From contig NZ_CP029355.1 of assembly GCF_003130795.1 (NCBI RefSeq), forward strand, positions 1 through 64,000: a stretch of DNA of 64,000 nucleotides, given 5' to 3'. Positions within the stretch are counted from its first letter, which is position 1. Each line of letters starts with the position of its first letter. The DNA comes from Azospirillum thermophilum (GTDB taxonomy: Bacteria; Pseudomonadota; Alphaproteobacteria; Azospirillales; Azospirillaceae). Shown piece by piece: positions 33,463 to 42,768 of this stretch. Below the pieces are notes generated by a model that worked only from the letters and a program-made list of their open reading frames with translations, did no database searches and was not told the origin of the DNA. Made by a program: the position numbers and the translations under genes.

Positions 33463-33891
33463 ATGCAGTGGCCTTTGCCGGTGATCGCCCGGCCGTGCCC
33501 GGTCATACAGGTGGAGGCCCTGGTGTCGGCCGGTTTTCCGTCGCCAGCGGCGGATTACGTGGAAGGCCGGATCGACCTGACCGAGGTCCTGGTCCCTCAC
33601 CCCAGCAGCACCTTCACCTTGCGCGTCGTCGGCCACTCCATGGTGCGGGCAGGCATCCATGACGGGGACTTCGCCATCGTCGACCGGAGCCTCGTTGCCC
33701 GCCATGACGACGTGGTGGTCGCCGCGCTCGACGGCGAGCTGGTGTGCAAGCGCCTGCTCCGTCGCAGCGGCCGCGTCTACCTGGTGGCCGAGAGTGACGA
33801 TCCCGCCTACCGGCCGATCGAGGTCACCGACCGGGACAGCTTCGAGATCTGGGGCGTCGTCACCGCGACGATCCGCATGCACCGCCGCTGA
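33463..33891 (+). CDS. umuD: UmuD-type SOS mutagenesis protein
   Basis: A 142-residue S24 peptidase-family protein. The self-cleavage bond is probably Ala23-Gly24 (EALVSAGFPSPAADYVEG); the nucleophile Ser59 lies in VVGHSMVRAGI and the general base Lys96 in GELVCKRLL. After RecA-stimulated cleavage it forms UmuD' and joins UmuC as DNA polymerase V. GGAGGAGGGGACC precedes the ATG. A LexA box lies upstream, and umuC starts three bases after its stop codon. Confidence 0.94.
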   Translation: MQWPLPVIARPCPVIQVEALVSAGFPSPAADYVEGRIDLTEVLVPHPSSTFTLRVVGHSMVRAGIHDGDFAIVDRSLVARHDDVVVAALDGELVCKRLLRRSGRVYLVAESDDPAYRPIEVTDRDSFEIWGVVTATIRMHRR

Positions 33892-33894
33892 CCC

Positions 33895-35160
33895 ATGGCC
33901 AGAACGCTCGCCCTTGTCGACTGCAACAACTTCTATGTGAGCTGCGAGCGCGTGTTCCGCCCGGACCTCGAAGGGGTGCCGGTCGGGGTGCTGAGCAACA
34001 ACGATGGCTGCTTCGTGGCGCGGAGCGCCGAGCTGAAAGCGCTGGGCGTGCGCATGGGCCAGCCCCTGTTCGAGGTCCGGGATCTCGTGCGGCACCATCA
34101 TGTCCGGGTCTTCAGCTCCAACTATGCCCTCTATGGCGACATGTCGGCCCGCGTGACCGACTGTCTGCGCGGCTTCACGCCGGCGCTGGAGATCTACTCG
34201 ATCGACGAGTCGTTCCTCGACCTGACCGGAATCGGCGGGGACCTGTCGGGGTACGGTGCGGAGATCCGGCAGACGGTCAAACGGTGGACCGGCATCCCAG
34301 TGTGTGTCGGGATCGGTCCGACAAAGGTTCTGGCCAAGCTGTCCAACCATGCCGCCAAGAAGGCCCTGCTGGATGACCGCGGCGTCTGCGATCTGCGGGA
34401 TGCGGATGCCCGCGAGCATGTCCTGCGCGCCGTGCCGGTCGAGGAGGTTTGGGGCATCGGCCGGCGGTCGGCCGAGAAACTCTCCCTCCTTGGCGTGAGA
34501 ACGGCGGCCGATCTGCGCAACCTCGATCCCCGGCTGGCCCGCCAGGCCCTGACCGTCGTGGGCGAGCGCATCGTCTATGAACTCCAGGGCGTGGCTTGCC
34601 TGTCGCTCGACCTGGTGCCCCCGTCGCGCAAGACCATCGCGGTCACCCGCAGCTTCGGACAGCCGGTCACCGACTGGGAGCCGATGCGGGAGGCGGTTGC
34701 CGCCTACGCCACGCGGGCGGCCGAAAAGCTGCGGGCCGAGCGCTTGGCAGCGGAAGCCCTGCAGGTGTTCATGCACACCAGCCCGTTCCGGCCGGGACCG
34801 ACCTACAGCAATGCGGTGACGGTCGAACTCCGGCCTGCGACCGACGATACCTTCGCCCTGATCGCCGCCGCTGCGGCGGCGGCCCGCCGCATCTGGCGGG
34901 ACGGCTATGCCTTCTCGAAGGCTGGAGTAATCCTGCCCGGGCTCGTGCCGCTGGAGAGGGTGCAGCCGGACCTTCTGGCTGCCGCCGACCGGCAGCGCGG
35001 CACCCGGCTCATGAAGGCGCTCGATGCGATCAACAGCACCATGGGCAAGGACACGCTCGTGCCGGCAGCCACGATGGGCCGGGCATGGCGAATGCGTCAG
35101 GAGCAGCGCTCCCCCTCCTATACCACCCGCCTTGCGGACGTGCCGGTGGTTCAGGCCTGA
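33895..35160 (+). CDS. umuC: UmuC, DNA polymerase V catalytic subunit
   Basis: A 421-residue Y-family polymerase. [20 protein letters not shown] and [20 protein letters not shown] form the first catalytic region; [14 protein letters not shown] carries the catalytic acidic pair. [18 protein letters not shown] and [20 protein letters not shown] are palm and helix-hairpin-helix parts, followed by the little-finger domain. It copies across damaged DNA and raises mutation rates. Plasmid-borne umuDC pairs are common and may promote mutation in new hosts. Full length. Confidence 0.95.
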   Translation: MARTLALVDCNNFYVSCERVFRPDLEGVPVGVLSNNDGCFVARSAELKALGVRMGQPLFEVRDLVRHHHVRVFSSNYALYGDMSARVTDCLRGFTPALEIYSIDESFLDLTGIGGDLSGYGAEIRQTVKRWTGIPVCVGIGPTKVLAKLSNHAAKKALLDDRGVCDLRDADAREHVLRAVPVEEVWGIGRRSAEKLSLLGVRTAADLRNLDPRLARQALTVVGERIVYELQGVACLSLDLVPPSRKTIAVTRSFGQPVTDWEPMREAVAAYATRAAEKLRAERLAAEALQVFMHTSPFRPGPTYSNAVTVELRPATDDTFALIAAAAAAARRIWRDGYAFSKAGVILPGLVPLERVQPDLLAAADRQRGTRLMKALDAINSTMGKDTLVPAATMGRAWRMRQEQRSPSYTTRLADVPVVQA

Positions 35161-35194
35161 GGCGTGGTACAGCCTCGACATGTCTGGTCAATGC

Positions 35195-35298
35195 TTAAAT
35201 GGTCATATGGTTTTTTGTTCAAATGATCTTTTGGTCTATTGGCAAAATTGATGAAGACGTGAAGAAAGAGGCCCGGAGCGCGGGGAGCTCCGGGCCTC
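35195..35298. repeat. AT-rich repeats and hairpin behind umuC
   Basis: GGTCATATGG and GATCTTTTGG (35198-35234) repeat words from the par region. A 12-bp perfect hairpin, GAGGCCCGGAGC and complement (35268-35279, 35287-35298), follows. It lacks a T-run but sits between convergent umuC and traC and could end transcription from either side. Confidence 0.5.
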
Positions 35299-35452
35299 AG
35301 ATGAGGAGGCTTTCCATGCTGTGCGGACTGTACCCGAAGGACGGCAGCACTTCGGGCCTCTGACAGGGAGTCTCCCGTGTGGGAGCGCCGTGAGGCAGAA
35401 GAAGCGTAACCCTCTTGACCCCTTCGGCAAAGCAATCAAAGGTAGAGCGATC

Positions 35453-37732
35453 CTACCTCCCAATGCTACGCGCTTTGCGGCGCTGCGTCTCCGGCTCGAC
35501 CTGGGTCAGCCGCCGCCCCTCGTCCTGGTGCTGACTCCGCTCCTGGCCCTGCACTTGGGCTTGACGGGCCTGCGCCAGCTCGCCCGCCATGCGCTGCCGC
35601 TCGCCCCGCGCCAGCCCGGCCGACACCTGCTCGAACAGCACCGCCCGGCCCTGCGAGCGCGCCAGATCGTTCCAGTCGGTGCCGCGGTCGTCCAGCCGGA
35701 ACGCCGGCAGCAACACCGTCCCGCCGACCCTGGCCGCCGCATCCTCGGCCTTCTCGCGGCCGACGTTCGGCTTGCCCTGGCGCTCGTTCACATGATCGTT
35801 GTCGCCCGCAATCACCAGCGGCTTGTCCGGATACCGCTGGCGCAGCGCTTCGGCCACCGGCCCCAGGTTGCCGGCGTTGAACGCCACCGCCACCGCCAGA
35901 CCGGTTTCCCGGTGCAAGGTCGCCGCGGTGGCGTAGCCCTCCGCCACCAGCACGGACGGCGAGGCCGCCGCGTCCCCGATCAGGAAGTGGCCGCCCTGCG
36001 TCCTGGCATCCTTCTGGAAGCTCTTGCGGCCTTCCGCGGTGATCGCCTGCACCGACATCACCTTGCCGTCCATGTCGCGGATCGGCACCAGCAGGTTCCC
36101 CTCCCGGTCCTGGCGCAGCCCGTAGGACGGCACCTCCTTGGCCCGCAGATAGGGATGATCGTCTGGCGCCGGCCCGGCCTGGGCAAGCCGCGCCTCCGCC
36201 GCCTCGGCCGCCCGCTCCTGCACCAGCTCGCGCTCCTGCGCGCGGGCCTGCCGGCGCTGAACCGCCTCGGCGCTCAAGCGGGCACGGTCCACCGCGGTGG
36301 TCGCCTGCACCCGGCCCGGCGCCTTCCAGTTCCGCTCCACCCCCGTCTTGTGGTTCTTGATGTAGCCGGCCGGATGGCCGTCGGTGTAGCCGACATAGGC
36401 GCCGCTGCGCTCGCCCGGCTTGTCGCCCTCCACCTTCACGCGGCGCATCTGGCCGTCCATCTCCGGCGGCCCGTCCAGCCGCAATCCCGCCTCCCGCAAG
36501 GCGGCGGCGAACTCGGCGCGCGGATCGCGGCCGGCATCCACATGCAGATCGGTGTGCCCCGGCCGCCATTTCTCCAGCGGCGCCAGATCGGTGCCGGGCG
36601 GCGCATACCATGCCTTCTGCTCGCGGTCCCACCGCGCCCCCAGCGCCTTCGCCTCGTCCTTCTCGGCATAGGGCACCGCCAGATAGACCCGCTCGTCGGC
36701 CGTCTGCATCGCCACGGCCTGCGTCTCGGCAATGAGCACCGGCATCTTGACCTGCACCCCCTCGTCCTGGCTCTGGGCTGGTGGAGTCGCCGCCCGGTCG
36801 CGGCCCTGCGCCTGCTCCTGGGTCTGATCCTGGCTGAGCTGCTGCGCCAGCCCGTTGAGGTGCTTGACGATCTTCTCGGCGTCGGCCGCCGCGCGGAAAA
36901 TCTCCCGCGGGTCCTCCTGCAGCGCCTCGATCCACGAGCCGATGTAGGCGACATGCTGGCCGGGGTCGTGGCCGATTTCGAGCTGCTGCCCCAGCACCAT
37001 CGAGGCGATTTCCGCCCGCAGCTCTTCCCTGGCGTATCCCGCCGAGCCGAACGGGTGCGACAGGTCGCGGTCGAGGCGGGAGCTGTGCCCCGTCCAATGC
37101 CCCTTCTCGTGCAGCGCCGTCGCGTAGAAGCCATCGGCGGTCGGAAACTGCGCCCGCTCGGGCAGCACGATGTGATCCCGTACCGGGCTGTAGTAGGCGC
37201 GATTGCCGGCTTGATGGAGGATCTTCGGATCTCCCGCCGACAGCAGGCGCTCCGCCTGCTCGTGCCGCTGCCACTCCGGCAGCGCCGGCTTCGCCTCGGC
37301 CGCCGGCAGGCCGTCGATCTGCGCCGCGTTGAACACCACGGCGGAGAGGACGCGGGGCCGCTCGTAGCGCACCATCTCCTTGCGCGGCTGGCCGTCCTCG
37401 CCGATCACCGGCTTGCCGTCCAGCCCCAGCACCGGCTCCAGGCCCTGCCATTTCCAGTACTGGACGCGGGTGCCGCGCTCCCCCTTGCGCACCTGGGCGC
37501 CCATGTCCTGGGCCTGGTTGTAGGTCATCCAGCGCGGATCGCCGTAACCCCTGGCCTGCCCAACCGCCATCAGCCACAGGGTGTTGGCGCCGCGGTAGTC
37601 GTTGCCGGTGGTCGGGTTGTAGGGCAGGTGCCGCTCGCCCGGCTTCCACGGCTTGATCCAGGGGGCCGTGCCCTCCTTGAGCTGGCCGATGATGGTGTCT
37701 GCGACGGTCTGGACGAAATCATTCGCCGCCAT
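35453..37732 (-). CDS. traC: TraC-type conjugative primase with N-terminal ArdC domain
   Basis: A 759-residue protein of two parts. Residues 1-290 are an ArdC-like antirestriction domain (FVQTVADTIIGQLKEGTAPW, LWLMAVGQARGYGDPRWMTY) with the metallopeptidase-type motif HEKGH at 208-212 in ALHEKGHWTGH. A DUF5710-like stretch follows (VYLAVPYAEKDEAKALGARW). The C-terminal half is a Toprim primase (SPSVLVAEGYATAATLHRET, PLVIAGDNDHVNERQGKPNV). It would travel with the transferred strand, protect it and prime its complement. It is last gene of the leftward transfer operon and overlaps the small gene before it by 14 bases. Confidence 0.88.
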   Translation of the reverse strand: MAANDFVQTVADTIIGQLKEGTAPWIKPWKPGERHLPYNPTTGNDYRGANTLWLMAVGQARGYGDPRWMTYNQAQDMGAQVRKGERGTRVQYWKWQGLEPVLGLDGKPVIGEDGQPRKEMVRYERPRVLSAVVFNAAQIDGLPAAEAKPALPEWQRHEQAERLLSAGDPKILHQAGNRAYYSPVRDHIVLPERAQFPTADGFYATALHEKGHWTGHSSRLDRDLSHPFGSAGYAREELRAEIASMVLGQQLEIGHDPGQHVAYIGSWIEALQEDPREIFRAAADAEKIVKHLNGLAQQLSQDQTQEQAQGRDRAATPPAQSQDEGVQVKMPVLIAETQAVAMQTADERVYLAVPYAEKDEAKALGARWDREQKAWYAPPGTDLAPLEKWRPGHTDLHVDAGRDPRAEFAAALREAGLRLDGPPEMDGQMRRVKVEGDKPGERSGAYVGYTDGHPAGYIKNHKTGVERNWKAPGRVQATTAVDRARLSAEAVQRRQARAQERELVQERAAEAAEARLAQAGPAPDDHPYLRAKEVPSYGLRQDREGNLLVPIRDMDGKVMSVQAITAEGRKSFQKDARTQGGHFLIGDAAASPSVLVAEGYATAATLHRETGLAVAVAFNAGNLGPVAEALRQRYPDKPLVIAGDNDHVNERQGKPNVGREKAEDAAARVGGTVLLPAFRLDDRGTDWNDLARSQGRAVLFEQVSAGLARGERQRMAGELAQARQAQVQGQERSQHQDEGRRLTQVEPETQRRKARSIGR

Positions 37733-37982
37733 GGCCGCGGCCCTCCAGCTCGTCGCCTAAGTCGGCCTGCGATTCCCAGGCGTCGGTCTCGCTCAGCGCG
37801 GTTTCCTCGAACGCGCCCAGCGCCTCGGCCTCGTCGGGATCGACCTCGACCACCACTCCTGGCGTGCCGAGATCCGACAGGCTGGTGGAAAGGATGGCGT
37901 CTTGCTGGATGAGAGTCGGCGGCGCCTGCTCGTCATTGGCCGCCGGGGGCAGCGCCCCGGTCGGAAGGCGGTTGTTGGACAT
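37719..37982 (-). CDS. Small hypothetical protein of the transfer operon
   Basis: An 87-residue protein from ATG 37982, with GGAGGA six bases upstream. It is acidic (VVVEVDPDEAEALGAFEETA, SETDAWESQADLGDELEGRG) and has no membrane segment. Its position between the transglycosylase and traC matches small, variable genes of IncP-like Tra1 regions. No function can be given. Confidence 0.65.
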   Translation of the reverse strand: MSNNRLPTGALPPAANDEQAPPTLIQQDAILSTSLSDLGTPGVVVEVDPDEAEALGAFEETALSETDAWESQADLGDELEGRGHGGE

Positions 37983-38553
37983 TGCTCGTCCTCCGGTAAG
38001 CCGTGGTTTCGGCATGGTAGGGATCGGCCGGCGCCGTCTCTGGCGCCGGCTGGGGACGGGGCTGGCGCGGCGGCGCCGCGTCGCCCGAGGCAGCGCCGGC
38101 CGCAAGCGTCACGCCCTCGCCGTAGTAGCGGGCGACGTAGCCGTTGCGGAACCCGCGCTCGAAACTGCCGGTGTTGTAGGCGCTGAGCGCCGCCTTCAAC
38201 GCGTCCTGGCCGGGGCCGTGGCGCTCGACCGCCCGCCCGTAGTTGGCGGTGAGGATCGCCGCCCCGGCTTTCAGGTTGAGACAGGGGTCGAACATCTGCT
38301 CGACCGTGTAGCCGAGCTTCGGCAGGTTGGCGCTGTTCACCTGCATCAGCCCGAGGTCCACCGTGTAGCCGGCGGCCATCGCCGAGGTCGCCAGTTTCAC
38401 GGCGTCGGCCACGTCGACGGCCGGCCGCGCCAGCGTGGCGCCGTTGATGTTGATCGCCAGGGGATTCCCCCGGCTCTCCACCCGGATGACCTCCTGCACG
38501 GTCTGCGGCGCCACGTCCGGCGCGCAGGCCAGGATGAGGGCGATGTCGATCAT
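37933..38553 (-). CDS. VirB1/TrbN-like lytic transglycosylase
   Basis: A 206-residue transglycosylase SLT-type protein. Catalytic Glu26 lies in QEVIRVESRGNPLAININGA; VDLGLMQVNSANLPKLGYTV and LKAALSAYNTGSFERGFRNG are the other family motifs. A Pro/Ala-rich tail follows. It opens peptidoglycan locally for the mating channel. No full signal peptide is seen, only a short hydrophobic start (IDIALILACAPDVA). It overlaps the traF stop codon (ATGA) and the next small gene by about 50 bases. Confidence 0.85.
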   Translation of the reverse strand: MIDIALILACAPDVAPQTVQEVIRVESRGNPLAININGATLARPAVDVADAVKLATSAMAAGYTVDLGLMQVNSANLPKLGYTVEQMFDPCLNLKAGAAILTANYGRAVERHGPGQDALKAALSAYNTGSFERGFRNGYVARYYGEGVTLAAGAASGDAAPPRQPRPQPAPETAPADPYHAETTAYRRTSNVQQPPSDRGAAPGGQ

Positions 38554-39104
38554 GACGCTCCCTGCACAAGGATGGGCCGCGCGGTGCCCTGGATGCTCTC
38601 CAGCGGCAGCGCCCCGAAATAGCGGCTGTCGAAGGACGCGGGGTGATGGGAGGACACCACCCACACGGTGCCGGCCTCCACCCGGTAGCGGCCGCGCGGC
38701 AGCACCGGCATCGGCCGGCCGGCGCCGTCCGCAGCGAGCGGCCGGCTGTTCGCCAGCAGCACCCCGTTCACCCACACCCCCTCGGCCGTCAGCTCCACCT
38801 CGTCGCCGGCCTGGGCGGCGATCGGCTTGAACAGCGGTTGATAGCCACCGGGACAGGACCCCGCCGGCACATAGCCGCGCTCGCGTGCCAGCCGGAACGG
38901 CGCGCTGTCCGGCGGACACAGCTCGACCACCACGCCCGGCGCCACGGTGCCGGCCGCATCGACCCGCCACAGCCCGACCGGCAGGGATGGCGTGGAGTTG
39001 ATCCGCCAGCCCGCCATGCCGGCGGCGGCGGTCGCCACACTGGTCAGGACGGCGGCGCACCACACCCCCAGGGCGAAGCGCCGGCCACGGGTGGCCCGGC
39101 TCAC
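38550..39104 (-). CDS. traF: TraF-type conjugal signal peptidase (S26)
   Basis: A 184-residue S26 peptidase. One N-terminal anchor (FALGVWCAAVLTSVATAAAG) precedes RINSTPSLPVGLWRVDA with the nucleophile Ser, and the C-terminal VWVVSSHHPASFDSRYFGAL is typical of TraF. In RP4, TraF trims and cyclises the TrbC pilin; trbC is present here at 52102. GTG start overlaps the traG stop (GTGA). Confidence 0.88.
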   Translation of the reverse strand: MSRATRGRRFALGVWCAAVLTSVATAAAGMAGWRINSTPSLPVGLWRVDAAGTVAPGVVVELCPPDSAPFRLARERGYVPAGSCPGGYQPLFKPIAAQAGDEVELTAEGVWVNGVLLANSRPLAADGAGRPMPVLPRGRYRVEAGTVWVVSSHHPASFDSRYFGALPLESIQGTARPILVQGAS

Positions 39105-40993
39105 AGCACGAACGCCTTGCCCGGCGCCGCGCCCGGCCTCAAACCGCGCAGCCTGTCGGTCGGCGGCGCCGGGATCTTCGCCCGCTCGGCGAAGACCGGA
39201 TCGCGGAAGTAGAGGCTCTGCGTGCCGTAGACCGGCGCGTGGCCGGCGGTGAACACCAGCACGTCGCCCGGCTCGCTGATCCGACCTTCCTCGTCCTTCA
39301 CCGGGGCTTTCAGCCGCATCACCTCATCGGGCGTCAGCAGCGGCCGGCTCACCTCGTGATAGGAGCGCGTGACGCTCTGCAGGACGGCGCCGAAGCGCGA
39401 TCCGCTGGTGGAGATGTCCTCTTTGATGATCGTCGTGGTGCCGGTCATCTTCGACAGCCACTCGGCCGTCTCGACCTTGTTGGGCGCGTAGGCCACCCGG
39501 ACATGGCAGTTGGACAAAATGCTCTCGTCCTTGCCGTAGAGGTTCCAGAGCTGCGCCACGTCCTGCACGATCACATACGCCTTGATCCCGTAGCCGGTGA
39601 TGAAGGACAGCGCCTCTTGGAAGACCTCCAGCTTGCCGAAGCTGGCGAACTCGTCCAGCAGCAGCAGCAGCCGGTGCTTGTGCAGCGCCTGCTCCCGTCC
39701 GTCGATGAAGGTCAGCTCGTCGCGCACCAGCACCCGGACGATCTGGTTGATGACCAGCCGCATCAGCGGTTTCAGCCGGTCCTTGTCGGCGGGACGGACA
39801 ACCAGGTAGAGCGACACCGGACGCTCGTGGTCCATCAGGTCGCCCACCATGAAATCGCTGCGCCCGGTGTTCTTCTCCACCAGCGGATCGCGGTAGAGGC
39901 TCAAAAAGCGCCGGGCGGTCGAGAGGATCGAGGCGCGTTCCTCGTCCTCGGTGTTCAGCATGTCGCGCGCCGCCGCCGCCACCACCGGATGGGCGGCATG
40001 CTCGCCGCTCTCCGCCTTCCACAGATGCCGGTTCTCCAGCATCTCGACATAGAGGTCCATCACCGGCCGCTCGGGATCGGACAGGGCCTGCGCCACCGCC
40101 GGCAGGGTGACCGCCCGCCCCTCCTTCGCCTCCTTGTAGCTGAGATGGAGGATGACCCCGGTCAGCAGCGCATGCGCCGACGCCGCCCAATGGTCCAACT
40201 GCCCGGTGCCCTGGGGATCGACCATGATGGTGACGACGTTCTGCACATCGCCGACCTCGTAGAGCGTGCCGAAGCGGATCTCCGCCAGCGGATTGAAGGC
40301 GACGCTACCCTCGGCCGCCGCCGGGTCGAACTTCATCACCACATGGCCCTGCGCCTTGCGCCAGCCCGCCGACATCGCCCACAGCTCGCCCTTCATGTCG
40401 TGGACCACGACGCTGTGCGGCCAGGACAGCAGGGTGGGCACCACCAGCCCGACGCCCTTGCCCGACCGCGGCGGCGCGATGGCGGCGATGTGCTCCGGCC
40501 CGTTGTGCCGCAGGTAATGCAGCCGGCCGGTCGCCGGATCGGTCCAGCCGCCGACATAGACGCCGGCACCCGGCTTGTCCGCCGCCGGCAGCAGGCCGCT
40601 GCGCTGCACCGCGGCCTTGTCCGCCCAATGGGCGGTGCCATGCACCCCCTCGTGCCGGATGCCGCTGCGGGTCGCAAAGCCAACGGCCAGCACATAGGTC
40701 AGAATGCTGGCGCCAAGCCCGCCGAGAAAGCCGAGATAGGCTTTGTCGAACACCTCCTTGGCGTTCCAGTACCAGTCCATCTGCCAGCGGAACCACGCCC
40801 ACGGCGGATAGAACACCCCGGCCAACGGCTCCCCCAGCGCCGGGTGATAGTCGAGACTCTGCGCCACATACTGCGTGCACACGCTCGACAGCCCGACCGC
40901 CGTTCCGGCCAGCAGCAGCGGCCCGAACAGCCGCGCCCGTGATCGCTTGCGCCTGGGCTGGAGAGTCGGGATCAGGGGTCCGGCCGTCGTCAT
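39101..40993 (-). CDS. traG: TraG/VirD4 coupling protein
   Basis: A 630-residue type IV coupling ATPase from ATG 40993, which overlaps the relaxase stop (ATGA). Two N-terminal membrane helices (LFGPLLLAGTAVGLSSVCTQ, YLGFLGGLGASILTYVLAVG) are followed by Walker A AIAPPRSGKGVGLVVPTLLS and Walker B RLLLLLDEFASFGKLEVFQE. It links the relaxase-DNA complex to the Trb channel and drives strand export. The gene appears intact although the relaxase upstream is interrupted. Confidence 0.94.
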   Translation of the reverse strand: MTTAGPLIPTLQPRRKRSRARLFGPLLLAGTAVGLSSVCTQYVAQSLDYHPALGEPLAGVFYPPWAWFRWQMDWYWNAKEVFDKAYLGFLGGLGASILTYVLAVGFATRSGIRHEGVHGTAHWADKAAVQRSGLLPAADKPGAGVYVGGWTDPATGRLHYLRHNGPEHIAAIAPPRSGKGVGLVVPTLLSWPHSVVVHDMKGELWAMSAGWRKAQGHVVMKFDPAAAEGSVAFNPLAEIRFGTLYEVGDVQNVVTIMVDPQGTGQLDHWAASAHALLTGVILHLSYKEAKEGRAVTLPAVAQALSDPERPVMDLYVEMLENRHLWKAESGEHAAHPVVAAAARDMLNTEDEERASILSTARRFLSLYRDPLVEKNTGRSDFMVGDLMDHERPVSLYLVVRPADKDRLKPLMRLVINQIVRVLVRDELTFIDGREQALHKHRLLLLLDEFASFGKLEVFQEALSFITGYGIKAYVIVQDVAQLWNLYGKDESILSNCHVRVAYAPNKVETAEWLSKMTGTTTIIKEDISTSGSRFGAVLQSVTRSYHEVSRPLLTPDEVMRLKAPVKDEEGRISEPGDVLVFTAGHAPVYGTQSLYFRDPVFAERAKIPAPPTDRLRGLRPGAAPGKAFVL

Positions 40994-42768
40994 CGCTTGC
41001 GCCCTCTCGATGGCGTCAGGAAGCGGCCCCGGCTGTCCAGCTCGACCGTCTGCCCCACCCGCCATGTGCTCGCCTTGGCGGCCTGGGCGGGGGTGACCGG
41101 CTTGACCAGCGTCTCGCCGCCTCGTTGCAGCAGCACCACCTCGGCCCCGTCCTGCAACCTGCGGCGGCCGTGGTAGACCGCCGGTCCGGCGTCGCTTCCG
41201 GCCCAGAGGCGCGTATAGTCTACAGACGGTACGGTGTCCCTCATACTGTTCCGTCGAGAGATGAACGCCGCGACGGTTGTAGATCCTTCGGCATGGGTCA
41301 TACGCTCGGCCATCCGGGCGCGCTCCCGCTCAAGCTCGGGATCGGCAAACCGCACCTCCAGACCCTTCATCGCCGCGAGCTGCGCCACCTGCCTCCTGAA
41401 CGCCTGGGTGCCCTCGACCACCAGGGCTTGGCCGCGGAAGCGGTCGTCGGCCAGCGACAGCGCGAGGAAGGCGGCCCCGGCGGTGACCGCGGTCACCCGC
41501 ACCTGGGCCGCCTCGTCGCTCACCACCCCGCCGTCCTCCACCCGGTAGACCAGCGCGCCGTCCTTGCCCGCCTTCGGTTGCAGCCGCTCATAGACGATGT
41601 GCCGGGCCGCATCGGCGTCGGCCGCGGTCAGCAGGGTCTCCGCCATCCGACGCTGCCGGCGCGACCGGCTGCGCAGCACCGCCACCGCCACCTCGTTGCC
41701 CCGGCCGGCCTCGGCCATCAGGAAGTCCTGCCACGTCGGCAAGCCCTGCTGCGCCGCCTCCTGGCGCTGCCGGGCCAGCTCCTGGCGCCGCGCCGCCGCG
41801 TCGGCCCGGCGCTGATGCGCCAGCATCGCGTAGGCATGCCGGCGCTCGGCCGCCGACAGCACCGGGCTGCGCTTGATCTCCGCCCGCCGCGCCGCATACC
41901 ACGCCGCCAGCTCCTTGGCGTGCTCCGCCTGCGCCTGACGCAGCGCCGCCCGCTGGGCAGCCCGCGCCTTCACCAGCGTCTCCCGCTGCGCCTGATACTG
42001 CTGATACAGCACCTCGCTGTCCGCGTGTCGGTGCAGCGGCGCCCTCTGGTAGCCCCCCCGCCCTGGTCGCGCGGCATCGCCGGCCGCCCCCCATTGCGAA
42101 CTGTCACCGTTCGACCGGCCTTGGGTCTGCGCCCGGGGCGGCGGCTCGTAGGCACCCAGCCGCTTGGTCAGCGCCTGGGCCGACAGGCTGCGGTCGACAC
42201 TGCTCTCCTTCACCGCAAGCCCGGTCGACTCCTGCACGATGACCAGACCGGCGCCCTTCGGCCGGATCGCCAGCCCATGGCGCTCCAGCGCCGCATGCAG
42301 CTCGCCCCAGCTCGCCGCCTTGCCCGCCCGCTCCACCAGCTCGACGCCAGCCGTCTCCTTCACCCAGCGCAGGAACGACGCCTCGCCGGCGTGCGCCTCC
42401 AGATCGCCCGGCCGCCCGGGCAGGGCAGGGCCATCCATCGGGTGGAGCTGGAGTCCGTGCTTCTGCTCCAGCGCCCGGCACAGCTTGAACAGCTCCTTGT
42501 GATCGTAGAACGGTTCGACGCACCGCAGGGTGCGGGGATGCACCCGGTTGATCGCGATGTGGATGTGGAAGTGCTTCGTGTTGGTGTGGGCCGCACTGAT
42601 CCGCTGGTGCTCGGCGTAGCCGATGCCGGCGCACAGCGTGTCCTCGATGTCGGCCAGTTGCTCCCTGGTCGGAACCTCCCCCTCGGGGAAGCTCACGATC
42701 AGGTGATAGGTCTTGTCGCCCTTGGCCCGCTTGTTGCGCTCCTGGGTCGCCAGGATCTCGCGGATCGC
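40990..42768 (-). pseudogene. traI: TraI-type MOBP relaxase, C-terminal part (interrupted by IS256-family element)
   Basis: This piece carries relaxase motif III NTKHFHIHIAINRVHP (metal-binding histidines), preceded by GDKTYHLIVSFPEGEVPTRE, and a long charged, coiled tail (QRETLVKARAAQRAALRQAQ). The N-terminal 68 codons with the nicking tyrosine lie beyond the insertion at 44196-44401. Removing the 1427-bp IS and one 8-bp duplication restores an open frame of 658 residues (WAIREILATQERNKRAKGDK across the joint). As it stands the two halves of the active site are separated, so no working relaxase is made. An internal ATG could yield a 568-residue fragment. Confidence 0.9.

Noticed and set aside
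35321..37912. 863-codon plus-strand open frame opposite traC
   Set aside because: Arg/His/Leu-rich shadow of the high-GC traC gene; no recognisable domain.
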